A stretch of DNA of 64,000 bases, from positions 124,001 through 188,000 of the forward strand of contig NZ_JABFDG010000003.1 of assembly GCF_013403955.1 (NCBI RefSeq). Reading direction: 5' to 3'. Under the pieces are notes generated by a model that saw only the letters and a program-made list of their open reading frames with translations, did no database searches and had not been told where the DNA came from. A program made the position numbers and the translations under genes. This DNA comes from Winogradskyella vidalii. GTDB taxonomy: Bacteria; Bacteroidota; Bacteroidia; Flavobacteriales; Flavobacteriaceae. Shown one piece after another: positions 28,434-37,174 of the stretch (the first letter of the stretch is position 1; each line of letters opens with the position of its first letter).

Positions 28434-28455
28434 GTAAACCAGTTTGGTTAACCAA
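28431..28455 (+). promoter_or_regulatory. Operator 5: double palindrome, first half degenerate
   Basis: It has the same 25-bp layout as operator 3, with the first palindrome altered to GGTAAACC and a GTT spacer. The second GGTTAACC is intact. The overlap with the -7 box is conserved. Confidence 0.72.
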
Positions 28456-28524
28456 TTAAAACAAGGTTATTTTTCCATATTGTACTCAATTTAAACTAAA
28501 TACAAACACTTAAAAACAACAATT

Positions 28525-29478
28525 ATGAAACAAACATTACTTTCGTTATGCTTATTAGCATCAATTTCGATTTATGCACAAGATCCCGTAGTAGAGAATG
28601 CTATTTTTGATGAAATTCCAAAAAACTCTGGAAGTGATTGCGCCTGCGCACATTGGATGAATAAAGATTTAGGAGACCAGGCTGAAACCTCTAATACAGG
28701 TTTAGAAGATGGTAACTTTGCCGTTAAATTTGATAACTTAGAATCTGATGTCGTATATCAGGAGGTTGAAGTTTTAGCAAATACAGATTATAAATTAACG
28801 TTTTCAGCAAGACTTAATGATGATAGCGATGATGTAAATCCACCAAGTAATTTAGAAATTAGAATTTTAAAAGGTTCTGGTTACGAAGATGGTTATGAAA
28901 TTATTTATTATGATGATGCTACTGTAAAGCCAAGTTCAGGTTTTGGATATACAGATATCGCAGAAGTAGAGCTTGAAGCTAATAATATAGAAAGCATAGA
29001 ATTAGCATACCCAGGAAACCAAGATTTTAGTCTTTATGAACTTAATTTTAATTCAGGTGATGAAACAAGTATAGCGATATTCGCTAGAGGTATTGGACGA
29101 CCAGATACAAGACCTGTGGATGAAAATTGTGATGAAAACGATGAAGGTTCTAGATGTTTTGAATGGTCTGCTGGTAAAGATGAAACAAGACTTGATTATG
29201 TAGAATTAGTTAATCAGTCAGCATTATCTACACAAGAAGTTTTTGCATCAAACTTAAAGGTATATCCTAATCCAACACATTCAATTTTAAACATTAAATC
29301 TATGGATAATGTTCAGATTGATAATGTAGAATTATTTAGTATTTTAGGTACTAGTGTTTTTAAAACGTCAAGTTTAACTAATGATACTATTGATGTTTCA
29401 GAATTGGCTTCAGGTGTATACTTACTTAAAATTAATTCAGGAATTAACTCTGTTACTAAGCGTATCGTTATTGAGTAA
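28525..29478 (+). CDS. T9SS-secreted protein, probable carbohydrate-binding
   Basis: A 317-aa protein with a signal peptide (cut near SIYAQ), an N-terminal beta-sandwich of about 210 residues and a T9SS type A sorting domain (about 240-317, VYPNPTHSILNI). The beta-sandwich contains a segment typical of CBM4/9/22-like folds (YQEVEVLANTDYKLTFSARL) and Cys pairs (CACAHW near residue 37, C...C near 206-216). No catalytic motif is recognised. It is controlled by operator 5, so it is part of the alginate response, probably an extracellular or surface alginate-binding protein. The exact family is not recognised. Confidence 0.7.
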   Translation: MKQTLLSLCLLASISIYAQDPVVENAIFDEIPKNSGSDCACAHWMNKDLGDQAETSNTGLEDGNFAVKFDNLESDVVYQEVEVLANTDYKLTFSARLNDDSDDVNPPSNLEIRILKGSGYEDGYEIIYYDDATVKPSSGFGYTDIAEVELEANNIESIELAYPGNQDFSLYELNFNSGDETSIAIFARGIGRPDTRPVDENCDENDEGSRCFEWSAGKDETRLDYVELVNQSALSTQEVFASNLKVYPNPTHSILNIKSMDNVQIDNVELFSILGTSVFKTSSLTNDTIDVSELASGVYLLKINSGINSVTKRIVIE

Positions 29479-29500
29479 TACTTACTAAACTAATAGCAAG

Positions 29501-29536
29501 AAAAGGCAACTTAAGAAATTTAAGTTGCCTTTTTGT
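29501..29536 (+). terminator. Terminator after the T9SS binding-protein gene
   Basis: An 11-bp stem AGGCAACTTAA/TTAAGTTGCCT (29504-29514 with 29520-29530) is followed by TTTTTG and T-rich sequence. Confidence 0.9.
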
Positions 29537-30081
29537 TTTCTTCTACTTTACTCAACGACAGTTCTATATTTTATGCGAATTCTATCGTTACATATCTAAA
29601 AAATAGATTGAGTAATGCTGTTGTTATCTGATTTATATTAGACTAATATCAAAAGTATAAGCTCACTTTTTTACAAGGTATTTTTTGTTGCAGTGTAGTT
29701 ATATGTTTAATTTTTTGGAAACAATATTATACGCATTCGCTTTCTTTTTTATTACGTGTTTTAATCTCTAGCATTTAGTTTAATGTCAATAATAAAACGT
29801 GATGAAAGCTAGCGTGGTGTTAATAGCTCTATTTATTCAATTGGTTAGGTTTGATTTTTTTTTTAAATTGATACTTCCTGCTTTTGTATTAGGTTAAACG
29901 ATTTAGTGGTTTTGATTTTATGCATTAAAATAAATTTGTTTCCCTAGTTCTATTATGCTTCAGGTTATATTGAAATATACATCTAAAATAATGTCTAATC
30001 TTTAGTAGTCTAGGTTATTAAACTAGTGTATTTATTTATTGTTAATTCTAGTCTAGCAAGAATATATTTAAGCGTTTCTTT
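29537..30081. other. Gene-free AT-rich gap
   Basis: About 545 bp between two convergent terminators. No reading frame, RNA gene or repeat was recognised on either strand. Confidence 0.6.
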
Positions 30082-30135
30082 AAAAAAATAGTGGCTATCT
30101 ATAAAGTATTTTCAACTTTATAGATAGCCATTTTT
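30082..30135 (-). terminator. Terminator of the second PL6 gene
   Basis: A perfect 16-bp stem (30092-30107 with 30115-30130) with a 7-nt loop is flanked by T runs in both directions. It lies 22 bp after the minus-strand stop, so it mainly serves that gene and can act bidirectionally. Confidence 0.9.
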
Positions 30136-30156
30136 AAGTTTTTAATTATTGTTAAA

Positions 30157-32541
30157 TTATTTTTTAATAAGCCCTATTGTTGCTTGATCATTATTTTCTT
30201 TCAACAAAGGAGATCTTTTACTAGGAATATAGTTTTCGCTATCTTCCCATCGCGGATTTTTAAAAATCATATGTGCTTCTTTAGCGCCCTTAGTTATTTT
30301 TGGAAATCCACTATCATCAAATAAGCAATTGGATATACTATTATTTAAACCTTGTAGACTAACGGGGGTTTTTACTTTGAAACTATTTACAAAGGCTGAA
30401 TTTTTAATTGTTACTTCGTGAATACCATTGGTAATAAGGATTTTTCCTTTCTCTTCATTGGCAATATCATCAAACACACAATTGGTAACTTTTAGAATTC
30501 CGCCTTCAACATTGACATTTGGAATATTTCGAACATAGTTTACAGCAAACTCTTCAATATTGTTGAAAAGACAATTATCTAAAACAATTTCTACGGCATT
30601 GATTTTTCCGATATTATCTTTGTCGTAAGAAAGATTTAAACCTCTATAACTGTCTAAAAATTGAGTATTTTTAAAGGTGATGTTACTCGCAACGGTTCCT
30701 TCGTAAGCTTTAAAGATACTGCCACCATTTTCCATTGTAAAATTTTTGAAAGTACAGTCTTCTACCATTAAAGCATAAAGTTGAGATTCCATTTTATCTG
30801 GCGAAATTATAGCATACTTTGCCGGCGAACGATGTGAGGCGTCAAAAATAATATTTTTAAGTGTTAGTGAAGCACCTTGGTCAATACGTAAGAAATAGTT
30901 GAATGATTTTTCAATACCATCATGGACTTTAAAAACTGTGCCTTCTACTCCAGCGACTGTAATTTTGCTACTAATTTTAATGCCTTTATCAAATTCATAA
31001 ACGCCTTCTTTTAAAGTTACAACATCACCATCTTTAGCTCTTCTTAGTATTTTAGTTAAGGTACCAACTCCTGGCTCAACAATTAAATCTTCTGCTTTAG
31101 TGACAGGAGCTACAATATTAGGTTCCCAACCTGGGCCTGTTCTAGCTAGAAGTGCTTTTGGCATACGAGTGTTATTTAGATTAAATGCTCCTGCAACATA
31201 TTCTTCTCTTGTAGAACCAACCATATCTTCTGTTGGACTTTTTACTGTTTTAGTCACACTTTTTAATACCTCATTATTAGCTGTAGGCATCGGTAATGAT
31301 CTTAACATGGCCCAATCTATAGTGGTTTTTGTGAAATATTGTGGATTTACCATGGCTTCACTATCTACAATATTTCCAGAAAATGTAATTCCATTCACAG
31401 AATCTACGGTTTCTAATATAGTTCCGGCATTGGTATTGGTAATAATATTGTTTGCAAAAACGGTATTAATTGGTGCAAGGCTTAATTCTTCATTTTTTCC
31501 TCCTCCAAAAGTCATAGGACCACAGTTGATAATTGTGTTGTTCTGAATATCTACATTTTTAACTTGGTTATAGCGATTTAAAGGGGAATTAGGCACACCA
31601 TTCATAATGACAATTGGTCCTCTAAAATCATCACCAGCTAAACCTATTAATAAATTATTTCTTACAATGTGTCCTTCGTTGATAATTCTAATACCTCCTG
31701 TTCGCGATACATTGTTTCCAAAAAACACATTGTTTTCTACTAGTGCATTGTTACCATGCCTTAACGTTAGTGTTCCTTTGCTTTCAATAAAAAGATTATT
31801 TCTAAAGATATTATCTCCAGATTTATTAGAAATGATTTCAATTTCACCATCACAATTTTTAAAGGTGTTACTTTCAACAATCGTTTTAGAAGATTTCATA
31901 GAATTGTCACTTGTTCCTATTCTAATAGTTTCTCCTCCATTTTCACCCAAATCAGGTCTAGCACCAAAATAGTTATGGTCAATTTGATGATTATTTTCAA
32001 TGTGTTCTTCGCCTTTTAGCCAAACCACTAATGTGGTACCTGCAGACGTTTTACCTGTAAAATTGTTGTGGTCAACACGGTTATTCTTACCCCAAATATC
32101 TACCCAGTGATTTTTGATGTTATCATCAGCGACATCAAAATAGGAAATTGTAGAATTGGTAAACCTAGAGTTATTGGCAAATTCTTTGGAGTTTTTTCTA
32201 AACTGTACCACAAATTTTTCTGTAGATTTTCCTGCTTTAAACCAAAGGCCACTTACAATAACATAATTGCCATAGATACTTAAATTAGAATCGCCGGTAA
32301 GCACCACCTGTCCTGGTGTTTCAGCTTTAATAATTATGGGGTTTTCTTTGGTGCCATTTCCGTGGGCTAAAAGTTTTGCATCTTTCCATTCACCATTTTT
32401 AAGAATAATTGTTCCGCCATCGCTAACTTTAGAAATTGCAGCATTATATTCAGCAAGATTTGAAACTGTAATATCTTGTGCATTTAATGTATTTATTAAA
32501 AAAAAAGTGCTCAAAAGAAGTAATAGATGTGTTGTTTTCAT
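30157..32541 (-). CDS. PL6 family alginate lyase, two beta-helix domains, secreted
   Basis: A 794-aa protein with a standard signal peptide (cut near LNAQ). It has no lipobox and no T9SS tail, so it is probably periplasmic. The N-terminal beta-helix carries the PL6 catalytic pair Lys240 (in IEIISNK) and Arg261 (in LRHGN), again 21 residues apart. The segment ARPDLGENGGETIRIG corresponds to the conserved GPRPVKGGPSGETIQLG of the first PL6. The second beta-helix starts near residue 490. It is a diverged paralogue of the 6674-9004 product. Only a weak resemblance to the regulon operator exists upstream (TGTTAAACA near 32567), so its control may differ. Confidence 0.9.
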   Translation of the reverse strand: MKTTHLLLLLSTFFLINTLNAQDITVSNLAEYNAAISKVSDGGTIILKNGEWKDAKLLAHGNGTKENPIIIKAETPGQVVLTGDSNLSIYGNYVIVSGLWFKAGKSTEKFVVQFRKNSKEFANNSRFTNSTISYFDVADDNIKNHWVDIWGKNNRVDHNNFTGKTSAGTTLVVWLKGEEHIENNHQIDHNYFGARPDLGENGGETIRIGTSDNSMKSSKTIVESNTFKNCDGEIEIISNKSGDNIFRNNLFIESKGTLTLRHGNNALVENNVFFGNNVSRTGGIRIINEGHIVRNNLLIGLAGDDFRGPIVIMNGVPNSPLNRYNQVKNVDIQNNTIINCGPMTFGGGKNEELSLAPINTVFANNIITNTNAGTILETVDSVNGITFSGNIVDSEAMVNPQYFTKTTIDWAMLRSLPMPTANNEVLKSVTKTVKSPTEDMVGSTREEYVAGAFNLNNTRMPKALLARTGPGWEPNIVAPVTKAEDLIVEPGVGTLTKILRRAKDGDVVTLKEGVYEFDKGIKISSKITVAGVEGTVFKVHDGIEKSFNYFLRIDQGASLTLKNIIFDASHRSPAKYAIISPDKMESQLYALMVEDCTFKNFTMENGGSIFKAYEGTVASNITFKNTQFLDSYRGLNLSYDKDNIGKINAVEIVLDNCLFNNIEEFAVNYVRNIPNVNVEGGILKVTNCVFDDIANEEKGKILITNGIHEVTIKNSAFVNSFKVKTPVSLQGLNNSISNCLFDDSGFPKITKGAKEAHMIFKNPRWEDSENYIPSKRSPLLKENNDQATIGLIKK

Positions 32542-32726
32542 TTGTTATTTTATTCAAAATTTGTTTAACATAAATATAAGGAAAAACACTACTATTATTG
32601 AATTTACCGACTAAAAAATAGAAATAATTGGGGTGTTTTTCTAATTAATTTTCATGATTTAATCTGTACATTGCACTGTGTTATAAAAAGTAACATAATT
32701 ATTAAACTTTTAATTTTTTTTAAGTC

Positions 32727-33563
32727 TTGAAAAAAGCAATACAATACATGATAATTAGTGCTCTTGCATTTACTTTTCTGAATGTATTTGTAAAATCATT
32801 GCACAGTTTTAGTGTTTATCAAATCATTTTTTTTCGCTCACTAGGATCTTTATTTTTTACGATGCCATTTTTACTGAAGAATAAGATTTCTTTATTAGGA
32901 AATAAAAAAGGCTTAATGATTACAAGAAGTCTTTTTGGAGTAACGTCTATGGGCTTGTTCTTTATGTCATTGCGGTATATTGAGATGGGGACGGCGGTTT
33001 CAATTCGTTATATAGCGCCTATTTTTGCAGCATTCTTTGCTTTACTATTTTTGAAAGAAAAAATAAAACCCTTACAATGGTTATTTTTTGGTGTCGCTTT
33101 TGCTGGTGTTTTAGTTTTAAAAGGATTTGATACAGGATTACAAATTGAAGGTGTTGGTTTAGCTTTAGTGTCTGCAGTTTTTGCAGGATTTACATATATT
33201 GTTATTAGAAAAATAGGAACCCAAGACCACCCTGTTGTGGTGGTTAATTATTTTATGGTGATTTCTGCCGTTCTTGGAGGCTTACTTTCTATAAGCGGTT
33301 GGAAAACTCCAGTAGGTCAAGAATGGTTAATTTTTCTAAGCCTTGGTGTTTTTGGGTATTTTGCACAATTATTTATGACAAAAGCCATGCAGGTTGGCGA
33401 AACTAATCAAGTGGCACCGTTAAAATATTTAGAAGTAATATTTACTATAATTATTGGTTTAATTTGGTACAATGAAGTTTATACATTGCAGAATTTAGTA
33501 GGGATATTACTTATTATTTTTGGTTTAACGCTCAATGTTATATCTAAGAAAAAAAACAAATAA
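32727..33563 (+). CDS. DMT-family (EamA) transporter
   Basis: A 278-aa inner-membrane protein with about 10 hydrophobic helices in two EamA repeats (residues about 3-130 and 145-275). It has the typical RSLFGVTSMGLFFMSLRYI and LKYLEVIFTIIIGLIWYNE segments. EamA proteins export metabolites or amino acids. The substrate cannot be read from sequence. The start is a TTG (32727). The first ATG at 32748 would remove seven residues, MKKAIQY, that fit the family start. It is not obviously part of alginate metabolism and diverges from the second PL6. Confidence 0.85.
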   Translation: MKKAIQYMIISALAFTFLNVFVKSLHSFSVYQIIFFRSLGSLFFTMPFLLKNKISLLGNKKGLMITRSLFGVTSMGLFFMSLRYIEMGTAVSIRYIAPIFAAFFALLFLKEKIKPLQWLFFGVAFAGVLVLKGFDTGLQIEGVGLALVSAVFAGFTYIVIRKIGTQDHPVVVVNYFMVISAVLGGLLSISGWKTPVGQEWLIFLSLGVFGYFAQLFMTKAMQVGETNQVAPLKYLEVIFTIIIGLIWYNEVYTLQNLVGILLIIFGLTLNVISKKKNK

Positions 33564-33633
33564 TCTGTTGGTTTATTGATTATTTTGTTGAACTAAAAGG
33601 TTATATTTACTAGAGCTTTAATTCTTCTCAAAT

Positions 33634-34806
33634 ATGACTCCAAACTTAAAAAATCATTGCCTCTTTATTTTTGTTTTTTTATTTGTCAACACCTTATTTT
33701 CACAAACTGAATTTAAAAAAGGAGCATTTATTTCTAATACAGACGAAACCGTTGAGTGTCTTATTAAAGACTTAGATTGGAAAAATAATCCTAATAAATT
33801 TAAATACAAATTAACTGAAGATGGCGACGTTAAAGATGGAGATATTTTAGATGTGAAGTCTTTTGAAATCTATGGTGTTTCTAAATTTTTAAGAGCAATC
33901 GTAGCCATTGATAGGTCTAACAGTAATATTGACAATCTCTCTGAAAAAAGAGGACCTGAATTTTCTGAAGAACAGTTGTTTCTTAGAGAGTTAGTCCCTG
34001 GAAAAGCAACGTTGTATTATTTTGAAGCAGCTAACTTTGTGCGTTTTTTTTATAATCTTGAAGACGAAAAAATTACACAACTAGTATTCAAAAAATACCT
34101 TTTTGATAATAGTCGCATAGGTGAAAATAATCATTTTAGACAGCAAATTTTAAATGTTTTTGATTGTGAAGATCTCTCGGTAAGTGATATTAAGCGATTA
34201 GATTACAATATTGAAGATCTAACTAATATTTTTAAAAAATACAACAGTTGTGTCAGTGGAGATATTGAAGCTGATTATGACGAAAAAACCAATAAAGATA
34301 TTTTTAACTTTAGAGTAAAAGTAGGAATTGGTTCTGCAACTGTAGATTTAGAGACGTCGAGCTTAAATAAAAAATTTGATAATGAATTTATGTATCGATT
34401 TGGTGGAGAATTAGAGGTGTTGCTTCCATTTAATAATGATAAATGGGCTTTGCTCATTGAACCGAGTTATCAAACGTATACCTATGAAGAAGATACAGGT
34501 TTAGGTCTCGATTATAAGACTATTGAGATTCCATTTGGAATAAGACATTACTTCTATTTAAATGACGATTCTAAAATCTTTATTAATGCATTTTATGCTT
34601 TAATATTTCAAAAAGACTCTTCATTTTCAATGCCTAATTTAGAATTAGATATGAGTAATGGGCAATCTGTTGGTATTGGTTATAGCTTTAAGAAATTGAG
34701 TTTAGAAGGTCGTTATGAGTTTTCTAGAGATTTACTTAGAAATTATCATTATATGAACGCCGATTATAATCAAATCGCCCTAATTTTAGGCTATCAAATT
34801 TTTTAA
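33634..34806 (+). CDS. Outer-membrane beta-barrel protein of unknown function
   Basis: A 390-aa protein with a signal peptide (cut near NTLFSQ). An N-terminal half of about 200 residues carries no recognised domain. The C-terminal half has alternating strands (about 225-390: VKVGIGSATVDL, YRFGGELEVLLP, IEPSYQTYTYEE, IEIPFGIRHYFYL) and a terminal aromatic residue, typical of small porin-like barrels of the PorT/OmpW type. Such proteins are frequent in Bacteroidota and mostly uncharacterised. It is convergent with lacI, with a 34-bp gap. Confidence 0.72.
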   Translation: MTPNLKNHCLFIFVFLFVNTLFSQTEFKKGAFISNTDETVECLIKDLDWKNNPNKFKYKLTEDGDVKDGDILDVKSFEIYGVSKFLRAIVAIDRSNSNIDNLSEKRGPEFSEEQLFLRELVPGKATLYYFEAANFVRFFYNLEDEKITQLVFKKYLFDNSRIGENNHFRQQILNVFDCEDLSVSDIKRLDYNIEDLTNIFKKYNSCVSGDIEADYDEKTNKDIFNFRVKVGIGSATVDLETSSLNKKFDNEFMYRFGGELEVLLPFNNDKWALLIEPSYQTYTYEEDTGLGLDYKTIEIPFGIRHYFYLNDDSKIFINAFYALIFQKDSSFSMPNLELDMSNGQSVGIGYSFKKLSLEGRYEFSRDLLRNYHYMNADYNQIALILGYQIF

Positions 34807-34840
34807 ATGACATTCTCGATGACATCTCGAATGCTTTATT

Positions 34841-35857
34841 TTACCTCGAGGAATCTCTAACGATTAATTCAGCGTCAAGAATAATTTTATTGAGTGTTTG
34901 CTTAAGTTCAGGTTCTGCAATACGTTTCAAAAATGTTTCTGCAGCTAAGCGACCAATATCTTTACTGTGCTGCTCTATACTAGAGATAGAAGGTGTCACT
35001 AAAGACGTAAATGGCTCATTACCAAATCCAATTAACCGTATATCTTCTGGGACTTTTATATTATGTTCGTTTAAAACTTGTAAGGCTCCTAAAGCAGCAT
35101 TATCACTAGCCACATACACAGCATCGGGTCTGTTTTTTAATTCTAATAGACGCTCCATTTCATGTCTTCCATCTTCAACAGTTAAGGAACTTTCAATAAT
35201 TAAATTAGCATCAATGGGTAAGTTGTTTTTTTCAATCGCATCTATATAACCTTTAATTCTGTTATTAAAGATACGTGTGCGTTTATAGCCACCAATGTGC
35301 GCAATACGCTTACAACCTTTAGAAATTAAATGTTTAACAATAAGGTGGCTGCTTTCATAGTCGTTAATACCAATATAATCGACATTAAGGTCATTTTCCC
35401 CACGATCAAATAATATTAAAGGAATACCATTCGATTTTATTTTTTCATAGTAAGATAAGTCCACAGTTTCATTGGCCATAGATGCAATAATACCATCAAC
35501 TTGTGTGTATAATAAGGTGTCTATGTTTTTGCATTCTTTTTCAAAAGACTCATTAGATTGCGTGATTATAATATTGTATCCAGCCTTATTGAGTACAGCT
35601 TCCAATTGCTCAATTACAGAAGAAAAGAAATTGCTATTTGTTTTGGGAACAACCACGCCAACCAAATTACTTTTTCCTTTTCTTAAGGCACTTGCCAAAT
35701 GATTAGGTTGGTAATTTAATTCTTTTGCAACACGTTTTACAGCTGCCTTAGTTTTTGTGCTAATACGGGAGTCATTGTGCAAGGCTTTAGAAACAGCTGC
35801 AGGTGAAATATTGAGCTCATTAGCAATGTCTTTTATAGTAGTTCTTTTTTTATTCAC
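34841..35857 (-). CDS. LacI-family transcriptional regulator
   Basis: A 338-aa regulator with the LacI N-terminal helix-turn-helix (TTIKDIANELNISPAAVSKAL, residues about 6-26), the hinge (HLASALRKGKSNLVGVVVP) and a periplasmic-binding-protein-like effector domain with GFGNEPFTSLVTPSISSIEQ near the C-terminus. It is divergent from kdgK, with a perfect 24-bp palindrome 14 bp upstream of its own start. It therefore most likely controls itself and kdgK-eda, responding to KDG or a related intermediate. The effector is inferred. Confidence 0.93.
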   Translation of the reverse strand: MNKKRTTIKDIANELNISPAAVSKALHNDSRISTKTKAAVKRVAKELNYQPNHLASALRKGKSNLVGVVVPKTNSNFFSSVIEQLEAVLNKAGYNIIITQSNESFEKECKNIDTLLYTQVDGIIASMANETVDLSYYEKIKSNGIPLILFDRGENDLNVDYIGINDYESSHLIVKHLISKGCKRIAHIGGYKRTRIFNNRIKGYIDAIEKNNLPIDANLIIESSLTVEDGRHEMERLLELKNRPDAVYVASDNAALGALQVLNEHNIKVPEDIRLIGFGNEPFTSLVTPSISSIEQHSKDIGRLAAETFLKRIAEPELKQTLNKIILDAELIVRDSSR

Positions 35858-35870
35858 CTAGTTTTTATAT

Positions 35871-35894
35871 ATTTGCTTAATCGATTAAGCAAAT
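35871..35894 (-). promoter_or_regulatory. LacI-type operator, perfect 24-bp palindrome
   Basis: ATTTGCTTAATC is followed directly by its exact reverse complement, with the central CG typical of LacI-family sites. It lies 14-37 bp upstream of the lacI ATG and 112 bp upstream of kdgK. Confidence 0.8.
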
Positions 35895-35952
35895 GTAATG
35901 TTTTAAGCCTATAAATCAAAATATAACTCTTTTGATTTATTTTTTAAACTAC

Positions 35953-35972
35953 TTGGTTAATCGTTTAACTAA
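35953..35972 (+). promoter_or_regulatory. Second LacI-type operator, imperfect, near kdgK
   Basis: TTGGTTAATC-GTTTAACTAA has 8 of 10 matching positions around the same central CG and sits 34 bp before the kdgK ATG. Its centre is 80 bp from the perfect palindrome, a distance compatible with looping between two sites. Confidence 0.6.
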
Positions 35973-36006
35973 AAAAATTATAAACTAATTTAAACTTATA
36001 TTCAGA

Positions 36007-37053
36007 ATGAAAAAAGTAGTCACTTTCGGAGAGATTATGCTAAGATTAGCACCTCAAGGATTTTTAAGATTTTCACAAGCATCAAATTTTGATGTTGTAT
36101 ATGGTGGTGGTGAATCTAACGTAGCAGTATCTTTAGCTAATTATGGTGTTCCTGTAGATTTTGTAACCCGTTTACCAAAAAATGATATTGGTGAATGTGC
36201 TATGATGGAAATGCGTAAAAGAGGTGTTGGCGTCGATAAAATTATTTATGGTGGTGACCGTTTAGGGATTTATTTTCTTGAAACAGGTGCGGTAAGTAGA
36301 GGAAGTAAAGTGGTTTATGACCGTGCACATTCTGCAATTTCAGATATCAAACCAGGAATGGTAGATTGGAAAGCTGTTTTTAAAGATGTTGCTTGGTTTC
36401 ATTGGACAGGTATTACACCTGCAATTTCTCAAGGTGCAGCAGACGCATGTTTAGAAGCTGTAAAAGTTGCTAGCGAAATGGGTGTAACTATTTCTACGGA
36501 TTTAAACTACCGTGCAAAACTTTGGACGTTCTGTGATGATGCGCATAGAGAAAAAATAATGACTGAGTTAACAGCATATTGTGATGTTGTATTAGGAAAT
36601 GAAGAAGATGCTGAAAAGCATTTTGGTATCCATCCTGAAGGCTTAGATGTACATAAACATGGTCATGATGTTAAAGCAGAAGCGTTCTTATCTGTTTGTA
36701 AACAAATGATGGAGAAATTCCCAAAAGCTAAAAAAGTAATCACCACATTAAGAGGTTCTATTTCTGCATCTCATAATACTTGGGCAGGTGTTTTATACGA
36801 TGGTGAAAAAATGTTTGAAACACGTCAATACCAAATTACTGATATCGTAGATCGCGTAGGTGGAGGTGATTCATTCATGGGAGGTTTAATTTATGGTTTA
36901 TTAAAGTATCCTGAAGATGATCAAAATGCATTAGACTTTGCTGTTGCAGCTTCAGCCTTAAAACATACTATTAAAGGTGATGCAAACTTAGCAACCGTTT
37001 CAGAGGTTGAAAAACTTATGGGTGGTGATGCTTCTGGTCGTGTAGCACGTTAA
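36007..37053 (+). CDS. kdgK: 2-keto-3-deoxygluconate kinase (PfkB family)
   Basis: A 348-aa PfkB sugar kinase that phosphorylates KDG to KDPG. The N-terminal GGGESNVAVSLANYG sugar-binding segment and the C-terminal DRVGGGDSFMGG signature with the catalytic Asp are intact. TDLNYRAKLW near residue 165 is typical of KDG kinases. It is followed 121 bp later by eda. Both are needed to turn the reductase product of alginate into pyruvate and glyceraldehyde-3-phosphate. Control by the divergent LacI protein is suggested by the two palindromes upstream. Confidence 0.94.
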   Translation: MKKVVTFGEIMLRLAPQGFLRFSQASNFDVVYGGGESNVAVSLANYGVPVDFVTRLPKNDIGECAMMEMRKRGVGVDKIIYGGDRLGIYFLETGAVSRGSKVVYDRAHSAISDIKPGMVDWKAVFKDVAWFHWTGITPAISQGAADACLEAVKVASEMGVTISTDLNYRAKLWTFCDDAHREKIMTELTAYCDVVLGNEEDAEKHFGIHPEGLDVHKHGHDVKAEAFLSVCKQMMEKFPKAKKVITTLRGSISASHNTWAGVLYDGEKMFETRQYQITDIVDRVGGGDSFMGGLIYGLLKYPEDDQNALDFAVAASALKHTIKGDANLATVSEVEKLMGGDASGRVAR

Positions 37054-37117
37054 AAACAAATAGCGTCTTAAATCTCGAAAGTGAAATACTGACGCATAAT
37101 ATTAATTAAAATAAACA

Positions 37118-37158
37118 CCCTTCCAGCTTATGTCTATCACAGCGTAAGTATGGAAGGG
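37118..37158 (+). promoter_or_regulatory. Hairpin in the kdgK-eda gap
   Basis: CCCTTCCA (37118-37125) pairs with TGGAAGGG (37151-37158), with a short inner CTTA/TAAG helix. No T run follows, so it is not a simple terminator. It may affect processing or eda translation, as it ends 16 bp before the ATG. Confidence 0.4.
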
Positions 37159-37174
37159 ATTTAGAACATAAATT

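Noticed and set aside
31100..31546. 148-codon plus-strand open frame opposite the second PL6 gene
   Set aside because: It is fully antisense to the conserved PL6 coding sequence, has no promoter or recognisable domain, and is explained by codon composition.
32560..32590. Regulon operator upstream of the second PL6 gene
   Set aside because: Only a weak TGTTAAACA resemblance is present; neither GGTTAACC copy is intact, so it was not called.
34807..34840. Dispersed repeat or terminator between the barrel-protein gene and lacI
   Set aside because: ACATTCTCGATGACATCTCGAATG looks repeat-like, but no stable stem with a T run and no second copy in the window were found.
34890..35249. 119-codon frame opposite lacI
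   Set aside because: Antisense shadow of a well-conserved regulator gene without any family resemblance.
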